Source: Rhyacophila brunnea
Taxonomy: Eukaryota > Arthropoda > Insecta > Trichoptera > Rhyacophilidae
Length of the DNA: 64,000 bases
Direction of reading: 5' to 3'
Assembly (NCBI GenBank): GCA_022495005.1
Contig: JAGYXB010001009.1
Coordinates: forward strand, 744,001-808,000
Positions 12,119 to 24,400 of the stretch are shown piece after piece (positions within the stretch are counted from its first letter, which is position 1; each line of letters starts with the position of its first letter). The notes below the pieces were generated by a model. It was not told where the DNA came from, made no database searches, and worked only from the letters and a program-made list of their open reading frames with translations. Both the position numbers and the translations under genes were made by a program.

Positions 12119-15100
12119 AATCAAAAAATCAAAATCCAAATCATATTATTGATGGAAAAACAATATAGGTATTAGAAAAAACTAACACTTAAACCATACG
12201 ATGGTTATATTTTTTAAAAATTACAATTAAAACAAGAAAATGAATTCAATTCTACTTAAAGATGGCTAAAAGCATTAAAAATGCATTGGCATCGTGTTTT
12301 GATATATTCTAAAAGTTTTAAATGTCTAGCTAGTTGGAAACTTAGTTAAAAATCGTGGAATCGAAATCGTCGTCGAAAAAAATCGATTGCAAGATTTGTA
12401 CCGGATAAAAAACCACCGGACAAATAAGAATACGACCAAATAAAAACGTTGTAAAAATAAAAAGTGATACCTAACTTATATAATTATGGAAATATTTTTT
12501 TTGTTATTTCTAATACTAGTATTTTGTTTCCTATAAATAGCGTAAATATACACTTGTAATGTGAGGTACCTATACAATACTTATAATAATGTTGTCATAT
12601 AATGCTTCCAAAGCTGTTTGAATATTATGTTGTGTAAAAATATGTATGATTTTTAGTTGACAAAATATCTCTATATTCATTTCTTAGGTCCATTCTGCTA
12701 ACCTATTTCCATTAATATCGATATTTCATATGTAAAGAAATATTTTGATAATTAGGATTATATAAACGAAAATATAAATATATATAATAAAACATTTATG
12801 TGTTGATTACACTATATTCCTTAGTTCTTTATCCGCAAAAACTCATACGAAGCTTTAATCGCATATTACTTAACTGTTACCAGATCAGATAGAGAGATGG
12901 TATGCCCCTACTCTGCAATTTATGTTTTTACCTAGTTTTATACTGACTAACTACGTACTTTTTCTCTTTACCAAAATGACCCGTCCTTACCTATGCAGAG
13001 ACGCGAGGTATATTGTTTTATTTTTCTAAGGGATTTTTTTGTTCTGTCGTTAGAATATAGGTACCTACCTCATATTATGGTTTGAATCTATGTACCTGGT
13101 CACAGGGAAAATTATATAATTTTTAAATTTTTAAGACGTACCTAATATGTCTGAATAAACCAATGAGATGTTGCTGAAATCATGTTTTGACTTTACAATA
13201 ACCACTATGTACCCCCTTGAAAAAAAAGTTCCGTCACGCGGTCCTCTCACGCTCTTTTTAAGGATTAGCTTCATAGAAAGGTATCATCATTCATCACATA
13301 CAAAAAAAATCATTATACAATGATTTCGATAAAATATTAACTATACCTAAGTAATAAGTCATAATCAGTCAAGTAAGACGTAATAAAACTCATCAATGAA
13401 ACCTTATCAAATATATTTTATCAAAACCTACGTTTAAAAGTTTTTATGAGCAAACACAACTAATGATGGACGTTGTGTGCTATTTTAAATCAGAAAAGTG
13501 TAATGATTATTCTATCTCTGTAGTGAGTTATTCACTTTTTAAGACTAATCAATTTTTCGGTATGACCATTGTAAAAAAAAACCATAGATATGAATTTTTA
13601 TTTTAACAATATTTTAAAGATTTGTGTGACTAATGAGACATACTGAGTCTGTTTCACTTTAAATAAAGGCATTCAAAGATTTTTTAAACTATATTAAGTA
13701 TTCACTAAAAAATATATCGTTATTTCAAAAATACAACCATTAATGCAAAAGATTCAATTTAATATAATATTTATTTTATTTAAATTTAAATTATTGAAGT
13801 GAAAATGAAATCGGTCTCGATCGCAGTTCCAAGATTTTTTCTAATATTAAAAATCATGCAAATGAATATGCTAGGCGCTTTATTATTTCATCCGGTGTTA
13901 CGGGTCCGGGTTGAGTTTGTTGACTGTCAAACGCAGAACAGCGAGATCTTGAAAAAGAAAAGTCTCATTGCGTCACCATAATATGACCTCTTCATCACTT
14001 GCATTTAGCCGGTAGCACTTTTTTGTAATATAACTTTCAAGATAACGCTATTAAAGTAATACTACCTAATGAGAATTGCTCGTATTGTGTTGTACGTATT
14101 ACAAAATCAACCACTGGAGATTTTTTTAACTTTCTTTTGCGAGCGTAGGTCAACGCTTGTCCATAATTTATTCAGTAACATGTCTTTTTAAAATATTATA
14201 ATTTAAAATATTTTAATAATATCATAACACACACTATATTTTTTTACAACATCGACATTTTTACTAAGCTAGTGAAATTAATATAAAATCCTTTAATTAT
14301 CTACCAACTTGATTAAAAAAAAAAATTATACCATCTTCTTTTTGATACACTAAATATATATTATATATCAATATGTATTGATACCCTCATCAGTTGTATC
14401 CTGAAAGAAGATAGTCAGGGAGGCGAGGATAGATGAATTAAGTATGGCATCATGTCTTAGTATGTAATATTATAAACATACACATTAGAAGTAGTAATTA
14501 ATTATTTGAATATATAATTATGAAATATTTGAATTGTGGTAGCGTAGGTTCGTATTAGGTATAATAATTTTGAAATATTTTTTTCGTTAATAATTCTACA
14601 ATTAGAAAATTATTAATCTTGATAGATGTTTTAGTTTAGACTATCATTCAGAAAAATATATTTCTAATGTAGTATGTAGTTTTAAACAGAGTTGTCAATT
14701 GTCAACTCGAAAATTGTAAAAGTTACAAAATATTTGCTTCAAATCACTTCTTTAATCCTTTATAGGGCAAAGCATTTTTTTCTTCATTTCGAACCGATCT
14801 CTATCATTTTGCATCAGATATTTAATATCTTAAAACAATTTCAATATAAAAATAAAAAATATCTATCAGAAATTTGGAAAAACTATAATTTATGATGGTT
14901 TTTTTATCAACCAGTGCCCATTCAGGTGTTTTTTTTTTTGATTTTTTGATATATTTTTTTCAAATAAAACAAATAAATAATGGTTGTACATATTATTTAT
15001 TTAATCATAAGAAAAGTTACAATTCAATTTTTATTTTTTTACACCCATTTACGTAATACTTTTCAAAACATAGTATGCAAAGCGGTACATTACATTGCTT

Positions 15101-15240
15101 ACAAAAATAAGATAATATGCGTTTTGGCTCTCTAGCCGTACTACCGTAGCCGTTTTCTTAGATATTTTACTCATGAACTGAAACAAAAATAAAATATATT
15201 ATCGTAACAGTACCTACCGACCTACAACATTACCATATTA
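12119..15240. other. AT-rich intergenic stretch
   Basis: No supported coding exon. Short frames at 13799-13981 and 14692-14895 have no recognisable features. No repeat family identified. Confidence 0.4.
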
Positions 15241-15325
15241 CAAAATGACCGAGAAAAATGGAGTATGATAGAGGAGGCCTTCATCCAGCAGTAGATAGAC
15301 CCCGGCTGATGATGATGAGGATGTT
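15241..15325 (+). mobile_element. LINE 3' end (DR-x-KW...EAFIQQ family)
   Basis: Reads QNDREKWSMIEEAFIQQ then stop, the last residues of a LINE reverse transcriptase, followed by ccggctgatgatgatgagg, a GAT-type tail. The nucleotide word gaggccttcatccagcag recurs on the plus strand near 60460 and on the minus strand near 52330; the copy near 19380 is a more diverged minus-strand relative. Confidence 0.65.
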
Positions 15326-15767
15326 ACTTCTACAGTCAAATATAATACAATACAACCACATTTAAGTTGCGATATTGATAGAAATTTGGTACTTTCAACA
15401 CATTCAGTACATTTCAGTACATTCAATTGATGTCACAACTAACAAAAAAACACCATTTCTTGGCGGATATTTTGAAAACTTTTCCGATCCCAAATAGTTT
15501 GAGAAAAAATAAAATATATTTATGATAGTATACTATTAAGCTAATATACTCTAAGCCGCTTTTTAATGTTTAAAATAATTCTAGAAGTTAGCCGTGCGAA
15601 TTGCAAATTTGAGGTTATGTACTTCCCGCTTGGCAATAGAATGATGAAACAAGTACTCTATCACAATATATTTGTAAAAAATATAATGTAAATCGATAAA
15701 TAAATGCATATTAAATACTTATGTACATACCTTTTTTCACAACACATAATATAAATGGGAACAAAAT

Positions 15768-15870
15768 GACTTGCAAAGTCAAGTGTCACTCGCGAATTCG
15801 TCGAGTCGCGACCGCAAACGCGCAATGGCCGATACATCGACCAATCGCTGAAATAGTGTTTTGCGAGCGA
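15768..15870. repeat. CpG-rich segment with nested palindromes
   Basis: Contains a near-palindrome tgacttgcaaagtcaagtgtca, then actcgcgaattcgtcgagt, then an inverted pair caatcgct/agcgattg about 20 bp apart. The density of CG dinucleotides contrasts with the AT-rich surroundings. It could be the end of a DNA transposon or a regulatory block; no family was recognised. Confidence 0.4.
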
Positions 15871-16265
15871 TTGACGTACACTTCATATTAGATGGTTTAT
15901 TTCGTAACCAGAGAACGTTTTTGACAACGTCTTGACGCACTAAGGTTGATGTTTCCATATTTAGTGTATGACTTATAATAGCTCATAAATGAGGTGGTTG
16001 ATAAATATACCGTTTTCGACCTTTGCCCTATAAAGGGTTTGAAACTACCTATTTGAAAATGACTCTTGATGCTAATGATTTCCAATCAAAATTCCTCGAA
16101 CCGAGTACAGAGTACCGCAAAATTTGTAAAATTTTGCGAATGAGAAGCCCCTTTTGGCAATAGAGTGAAAAAGAACTTTAGTTACTTAGTTTGATTAGAT
16201 ATTGAATCATAGGTTATATTTTAGTTGCAAAATTTGACCTGCACCTTTATTTGAATATACGCACT

Positions 16266-16367
16266 ACGAGTTGAATTTATCGCGCTGAAATTACAGAGAG
16301 CATCTTGCTTAAAGTAACCAATGTGATGATTACTCGTTAATCTCAGCGCGATACATTCTACTCGCGT
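16266..16367. repeat. Inverted repeat, arms about 28-30 bp (small MITE-like hairpin)
   Basis: The left arm, acgagttgaatttatcgcgc followed by tgaaatta, and the right arm at 16338-16367 are inverted copies with a few mismatches, enclosing about 44 bp. Suggests a very short MITE or transposon remnant. Confidence 0.6.
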
Positions 16368-18625
16368 TGGGTACATTGGTATAATAGCACCAAGGAATCA
16401 AGGTCAAAAGAAAACTTTGAGTTTGAATTATTGTATTCATAATTTCAGTTGGATAATACAACCATAGACGTATTAAATAAAAATGCATCTTTTCAGAGTA
16501 GATCACATAGAGGTGTCAAAATTTTAGACTGCGGCGCTAAGAGATTCTGCATTTGTATATCAGAATTTTATCGGTTTTCTCCCAATGGAAGTATCCGTTT
16601 AAAATAGTTACGCTGAGTTAATTAAACTGTTTAAACATAAAATAATATGCTTTTTACCTGAATTTTGTATACTGTAATTTCCCGCTCTTAGTTAACATCT
16701 GTAAGTCAAAAAATAGAGGTTCATTGAGATTTTACAAAATATTTCAAGGGTTTCGCCGAGTAATTAAGATTAAAAATTACTGTTTTTGAGAGAATGCATA
16801 TTTATCAAAAGCAACTTATATTTAATATTAATTTTCGTAGCCATATGCTCGGTATAAATGATTTGTCCGATTGACGGTTGAATATGCTTTAATTTCTACA
16901 CGTCCTTATTTATTAAATTATGTTCCGTTGTCAGATCATTCTACAGTTCATTCAAGGATATAGATAATTACGGTATATTTAATATAAGTATCATATTGTA
17001 ATGCTTCAATGAGCAACAACAGGTAGTTTCAATATGTGTCTCGATATATTCGTGTCAAATATCTTTCAGTTTCAAAATTAACATACAATTAACTTTATTG
17101 ATTCATTATTCATTTGGTTTGTATTCATAAATCGGGCCCACTTAGCGGTGTGTTGATTCTCAAAACTACGCAAATGCGTAAAGAAAAAATAAGCATGTCG
17201 AATAGCATGTGAGTGATTCCTAACATACGTTTTCTTTTGACAAGATTTATTTTTTTCGGGCGTGGTTTAGACATTCAAACTATAAAAAATATTATGGAAA
17301 ACCTAGAAAGCGTAAAAAACATTTAAATAGTAATGATGCGTAGACATTTTCATTTTTATGAAATACTTTGAAATCGCTGTCCAAAATTTGAAGCACATAA
17401 ATAAACTCTTGATATACAAACTCATATATTATTAGAAGACACGTTGAATGTTATAAAATAATTATTTATTGATTTTTATTTATCAAATATATACATAAAA
17501 ATAAATAAAAAAGATATAATATGTTGAAGATTAGTAAGTAGTTTTGATATCGTTTCGCTTCTACGCGGAGTATAATTAACTGCACGTAAGTTATATTAAC
17601 AAACCTTTTGTGTATAATTTTTGTTAACCTGCTCTTGAACAAATGCATGTTTTAAACAATATGCAATTTTATCACACTTGTGATTTACTGGGTTAAACCC
17701 GCCCTTACAATGTCAGAGAGAGGCTAATAGCGCTACAGAGTTTTATGAACTTAAATGTTCTATAATTCGATCATTTATATAATTTATCACTTTATTATGT
17801 TTTACGTTGAAAATAAATATAGCTCTATATTTTTAATTGAAAAATAAAAATTATACTTGTTCTTTATAAGAAGTACCCATCTCTAAATAACTACGTATTT
17901 TATTAGTGTTTGGCTTAGGGTAGGTTAGGTGAGATAAAATAGTTTTAAGATTACACTTACTATTACAATATTAATAAAATAAGAATGATTAATTTAATAA
18001 TAGAGCTACAATACTGTAATTACAGTTGCATGTTTTATTTGTTCCTTAATACAGTTTCTATGTATAGTTTAATGAAAATAGGCAGATTTGACCCAAAAAA
18101 TTATCACCTTGTTAATAAATGCAAGGTATGCCAATGTTATTACGACCGCTCAAAATCATTGCGAAGGTTGGCATGTGGAGAAATTTCTTTTGTCTGTTTA
18201 TCTTCAAATGAGTCAGATGTGGCCAACGTGCAAAAAATCCGTATGAGACATCTTAAATCCGATTACAATAAAATTATTTACTGACACATTTGTATAATAA
18301 TTAACACTTTCTATTCAACTGCATAGATAAAGTACAGGGTAAACAATACTTAATAAGAATATTATAATTTTTGTATTTTATTTCTATACAATAATAATAT
18401 GTTTACCAAAATATATTAATTAAATGTCATTAAGTAGAATATTTAAGTGGTGTTATTAGTTTTAATTATTTTTTTCTCTCACTCACATTACTTCGATTAA
18501 ACTATAATAATATTTACCTAACTTTAAGTGCCTACAATTAATGTATTCTCTATGTAAGGCTAGGTAAATCTAATTAAATATTTACAATACTTTTTAAACA
18601 ATTAGTCTCGGTCCTAATTTGAGAA

Positions 18626-18692
18626 ATTAGAGCCGAGTGAGATTCGAACTCACATTTTTTAGTAAGAGGGTGAGTTCGAATCTAACTCTAAT
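18626..18692. repeat. Hairpin with tRNA B-box-like arms
   Basis: Left arm 18626-18653 includes gtgagattcgaactcac; right arm 18670-18692 includes gtgagttcgaatctaac, its inverse. Both carry the GAGTTCGAATC core of a pol III B box, so the hairpin may be two SINE or tRNA-like ends placed head to head, or one palindromic element. No full tRNA cloverleaf can be drawn. Confidence 0.5.
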
Positions 18693-18699
18693 CATTCGG

Positions 18700-21300
18700 T
18701 CAAGTTTATTTTCTATTATTTCATAGAATAAATTTGTTTTTGTGTTTTTTTTAAATTATGTATTTTCATAAATAAAAAATCTAACATTAAAATTCTGTAT
18801 ATTTTCGGTAACAAAATAAAATGGGAAGAATGTTTTATAATAATTAGCAGAACTAATTGGAACTTAAAAGCTTATACAAATAGCGTTAACATTATGATTT
18901 TTATTGTCCAATAATTTCAAAAGGATCCGGTCATGGGACAACTATTATTACTGTAATATTTTTATTTTGGGATGCAAGCATAAAGTTTGTGGTATTTTTT
19001 TTGATATCTATTATAAAGCTTTTGATCAAACGAATTTTTAAAAAAAAAATCACAAAAGCTCCTATATCTATTATATTGGTTCTCACTCATTACAACATTT
19101 TTTTAAATTCTGTTTTATTGATTAGACTGTTTTAAAAGCCCCCGTTTTTTTGGGTTTCACTAAAATTTGAACTTATACTCATAGTATGCGTGTAATTAAC
19201 TCAAAATACTCTCAAAATATACCTAATATATTTACCTTTACGGTAAATAGATATAAAATAAATGAATTCTTGATTTTTATTATATTTCTAAATAACCTAG
19301 TGACTAGTCCAATTCTCTTTATTTTTGTTTAGTTTAAATCTTCATAAATGGATAATAAGGTAGGTTTATATTATTACCACTGCTGGATGAACGCTTATTG
19401 TATTTCCTTTTATTCCTTACTGACCTCAGTTCTTTGCTGTTGCGTCCTTCTGCCAACATTATGAGCTCATCCAGGGACCATTTGGTGGTCTAGTGTTTCT
19501 TAAAGACCACTGTAAGACTTTTGTACAGCAGTCATTTGCCTAACTATTTCAGAAACAAGTAATATTCAACATACATAATATTATCATTTCAATTACCTAT
19601 ATAATATTTCACTTATGTACATAAAACGTAGGTATATCATGATAAAATTTAAATAAGTTACAATTTATAGTGAAGTAATATTTTTCATTGTATATTTTAA
19701 AAAAATCACTCGGTTCAGAATTTCATAACAAAGTAGTTCAAAGGTATGTTGATACAGAAATCCTCAAAAAACATTGAAAAACTTTCTACGAATGCAATAA
19801 ATAACGATTAATAGTGCATTCAAAACACCTGCCTTAGCTTACATTTACATGAATTTTAGTGTGACAATGTGTTATATGCTTAACATATATTTTCTTTGAG
19901 ATTATGTTCCACTATTTCCTTTAACAAGTGGAAGGGGTATCAAATTTCCAACTATGCCAAAACCCACACAAACAATGATGAATACGATAAGCAAATCCAT
20001 AATAAAAATGGCGATAAATCATGCGGTTACCCTTTTTCGGTTTTTCACAAACTTAAAATTTTCACTTAAAAAGTACCTACATAATTAATATTAACCTGAT
20101 ATCTTTAATAAATTTGGACATTTATACATGGGGAATATAACAGAACCGAGATTATTTATAACAGTAAAAATAGATATGTGTCAGAAATCAGGAAGATTAT
20201 AAGATCAGAGAAGATAATAAAGACGGCCTGCATATGTCAGTAAATCAACCTATGTATATCGATATCTACTATTAATAATTATGTACTTTTTCTAAATCAT
20301 GTTCACTACTAAGCAAAGCATTTGTACCTAAGTACAGGGTATCCAACACGTACTTACACATTATATAATATATAGAAAATTACTGCATCCACAATATGTT
20401 CTATAGTTACTCAATTCAATCAATATTATTCTGAAAAAATATTGACATAAATATATACAGATAAACACACATAAAAAAGAAATAATGATAGAATATCTAG
20501 AATGTATTTTAAATTGAAAAAAATCAAGGGTTTATAATACACAAGACAGCGGCAATCCTGTGGATACTACCTCTTGTGACTTACTTGTATGAGTTTCTCA
20601 ATTTCGAAGGATCTAAATAGTTAAAAGGTTTCAAACCCCGGGAGGCTGAAAATATAATTGGTAATTATTAGAATCCAGTATTTCCAAAACTATTCTTCCT
20701 GTCAAATAAACATTTCAAAAAGCCCTTGGTGATTTATGAAACTGACGATTAAATTAATCATAATATCAATATTTTATTTTTTTGTAAAAAAAAATTGTGT
20801 AAATTAATAATAAACCAGTATTTTGTATATTAGGTATTGTGTTATTTTAAGTTATTAAAATACTGGTAATATTAAAATAATTTTCATATTACGCTTCGAC
20901 TAATCGTATTCATAACTTTGTAAACATTGAACGAGGTTAAGACACAATGAGGACGTTAGCCTGTAGTAATTTTTATGTCATTTTGAATTATTTTTAAAAT
21001 ATATTTTTTCACATTATTAATTGTTGAAATGTAATAAAAATATTCATTGTGGGTGTACAATGGATGTTTTTTTTAAAATACTTCAGCAGGTTTATTAAAA
21101 CTAACATAGATCACGGATATCCGCCCTACGCAGTATCTCCAAACTCCTTCTAAACGGATGTAATTACAATTAACACAGGTGACGATAACTTTTCTCTTCG
21201 AGCCTACAACGGCCGAGGATATTGACTCAGAGTTTACTTTTTTTCACGGCGGCGTCAAAATGCTAATGCGCTTTATTGTAAGACGCGTTTCGAGTAGGAG
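18700..21300. other. AT-rich stretch upstream of the second Osiris gene
   Basis: No coding exon supported. Contains an old LINE fragment at 19377-19530 and otherwise no recognised repeat. Confidence 0.4.
19377..19530 (-). mobile_element. Decayed LINE 3' fragment (minus strand)
   Basis: Starts with ccactgctggatgaacgc, the reverse complement of the gcgttcatccagcagtgg end shared by the copies at 15241 and 60440, followed by decayed sequence (ccagggaccatttggtggtc) that resembles the 3' region of the same kind of element. No open frame remains. Confidence 0.45.
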
Positions 21301-21316
21301 GTGACAGTGATGTCAC
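21301..21316. promoter_or_regulatory. Inverted repeat GTGAC/GTCAC upstream of the TATA box
   Basis: gtgacagtgatgtcac forms a 5-bp perfect inverted repeat with a 6-bp centre, ending 6 bp before the TATA box. The atgtcac half resembles half of a CRE/bZIP site. The role is inferred from position only. Confidence 0.3.
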
Positions 21317-21322
21317 ACCAAA

Positions 21323-21359
21323 TATAAATAGGGTGAACTCTCCTCGATACATATCATTC
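21323..21359 (+). promoter_or_regulatory. Core promoter of the second Osiris gene (TATA box and initiator)
   Basis: TATAAATA at 21323-21330 is followed by TCATTC at 21354-21359, an exact match to the arthropod initiator TCAKTY. The implied start A is 21356, 33 bp after the first T of the TATA box, a normal spacing. This gives a 5' UTR of 90 bp before the ATG at 21446, without an intron. Confidence 0.7.
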
Positions 21360-21445
21360 GTTTTTGTCCCGCCAAGCTGATAACAGCTCCTTAATATCCA
21401 TAACAAATAATCACACCCCCGAATTATATCCACACCCTTTCAAAC

Positions 21446-24400
21446 ATGAAGGCTGTAGTAGTGTCATTTTTGCTTTGTGCTATCGTTTCTACCCTTGGTG
21501 CGCCAAGTGATTTGGATAATCATAATATTGAATCGAACGAGATCGAGCCATCTGGATCATGGGACAGGCTGGCGAGGATGATGGGTGCTTGTGTCAATGG
21601 AAAGGATGATATGGTGTCATGTTTAGCTATAAAGGGAGTTACTGCCCTCAACAGAGCCGCCAGGATGCAGGAAGTGCCGCTTTTTGCAGGAGTTCATTTT
21701 GAAAGGTATATATATTTTATTTGTTATTTTTACAGCGCCGCTTAAATTTGAAAATTTTATGTAGTGATTATCAATCTTATCAAGTTAAAAATATTTTAAG
21801 ATTGTTTTAATTTTAGATACTAACTTATTATAAACAATTCCAAGGATCATAAAATATCTTAAGGATAAAAAATCATTATTACATTTTCATAAAATATCTG
21901 AACCGGGACATAAAATGTAAATGTGAATATTTATTTATAGAGAAACAATATAGGCATAGCACTCACTGTGCCTGATTCGTAGAGCGGCCATCTCCAAACC
22001 TATGGTTTGCGGGTTCGATCCACACCTGGACCCAAAAATTAATCGTGTTGTTTTTTTCGTATTTATTTGTATTTTTTAATTTTTATTTGATCTAGAACAC
22101 GCTATTTTTAAGCGGACACGGATTAAGCGAATGGCTAACAACCAGTCTTTGTAAAAAAAAATATAACCTCTACTCTATGGTGATTCGTGTGATCCGCTTA
22201 GGAGCGAACAGGGTCATAAATGTGGGATAATGATAATTTAATTATCTATCTATTAAAATTAGATAATATGGACCATTTATTATACATATCTACTGTTTGT
22301 TTTTAATTAGACAATTACGCCCACAATAACCGAGCGGATATCGTGTCTGCTTATAATGACGTGGGTCCCGGATTTGAATCATGGGCCTGGAAAATATACA
22401 TGTTGTTTTTTAATGTTTATTTGGAGTGAGAGTAATGATTTAATATATTGATAGATAACATCCATTTCTCGTTAGAATAAAAATCTGTTAATACAACCTT
22501 CACTCTGTGGATTCTCATATAATGTGCTTAGGATCGAATAATGGGTTTAAATTGTATTAGTTTCAATTGTAAAAAGAGTGTTGTTAAAAAAATATTTTAA
22601 TCATGAAAATAAAGAAAACACTGCATTATGCAGGAGTATAAATAACTCAGACCATTAAATATGGAATAATGAAATATGAAAATATCCATCTACTATTATT
22701 TAAATTTTAGCAATCGTACATAAGCTTCTCTCGTCTATCAAATAGTGATATTATCAAAAATAGTAATAATGCAACATAGAGCTTTAATAAAACAATAACA
22801 GATCATCTATTACAGCATTATTATACAATGAGTAGTGGTAAGCACGTTTTACCGGCCAATGTAATAATATGATTACATTTTACTTTCACCGTTTCATAAA
22901 ACTGAATGAGTTTGATACTTCTACTTACGTAGTATCATCACGTTATTATAATATATTATACCTAAATATACTTTCCATCACATAATAAGTTTCTATATTG
23001 TTAAGGCCTTTTCTCTCATTTCTGAATCATGATGTCTACTTAGATATCTATATGTAATATCAAAACTATCACATAGTAATAAAAAAATTATTAGTTTGCC
23101 TTTTGATGTATAGATATATTTAGATAGTTTATTGTCAATATACAATTAAAATGTAATATTGTTCGGTATTTAGATCGTCTTTTTTTTCATTATTACCAAA
23201 AAAACAAGACAAAATAACATTATGTTTCAGTTATTGATTTATAGATGTCAAATTTCAATAAACTTTTATTTGAAACACGTAGGAATCATTTTAAGTATAA
23301 CATAGATTTTTTTTTAATAATAGGTAGGTAACTATTGATTTATTCATATAAAATAATTTTTATTTTTTTATTGTTATCTATTAATTAATTTCACAATTAA
23401 TTGTTATTTAATTGAACTATAATACATGTGTTTGATATTCATTACTTATACTGATTAAATAAAAGTTCTCTTGATTGACTAATGTAAATATATTTAAGTA
23501 TAAATGCCTGTCCCACTAGGCAAACAATAATTAACTTAAATGAATTAGCTAAGTAGACATAAATTTCACTGTTTTCACTTGTGAGTGTTATCTTGAATAC
23601 AATGGTACTCTGACCTCCTTCGACTCATATATACGATGGTAATTGTAAATAGGCTGAACACCCATTACTCAAATACATATTGGTATTTGCATTCATTTAA
23701 ATGAGGAGACAATAGGCACATGATATCACCTTGACACTCGAGTAATTACTATGTACGACACAGTACTTCTAAGAGATCTATCTCCAGCTTGTATTATAAC
23801 CAAGCACTTTGCATAGTTTCTACGTTTGCAATTGGGTTAACTGTGTCAAAAAATTTGGCATGCTAATTATTTTAAGATGTGTCGTAGAAGTGTTTTATTA
23901 TGTTAATGCAGATTGTATTAGAAACTGCTCATCACTATTTTTGTGTTTAAATTGAGATTAATAAAAAAATATCAATGAATATATTATGTGTAGTATTTTG
24001 GTGTTAGTGTTGAGTTTAATAATCACAGCTACATGAATTGTTATTTTCATAGAAATATTATAGGAAACATAGCGACAACTTCCCACAATGTGTATATTTT
24101 ATCTGGTCAAAATATCTACCTACCTTAAGAAGATTCTTTCTTCAAAAACCACTAAATTTACAACGATTATATACACATAATATACTGAATTACAAAAAGT
24201 AAGATCACTTTTAAAAAATAAAATTATAATGATAATTAAGCTATCGTAAAACTACTATTATTTTCACGATGTTAGCTAGTAAACTGCGTCTTATAACATA
24301 ATAATAACACTATGTCAATTTCCAAAATCGCAATATATAAGTAGGTATAAATAATATAATGTTATACATTTTTTACTTATACGTACCTACAATCATCACT

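Larger units (their letters stand above)
15326..18625. other. AT-rich intergenic stretch with two small palindromic segments
   Basis: No gene supported. Two structured segments are listed separately (15768-15870 and 16266-16367). A 99-codon frame at 17985-18284 has no recognisable domain, signal or homologous pattern and is treated as chance. Confidence 0.4.

Noticed and set aside
17985..18284. 99-codon frame with several Cys
   Set aside because: The CKVC-x-CYYD pattern lacks a second pair in any zinc-finger spacing, and there is no gene context.
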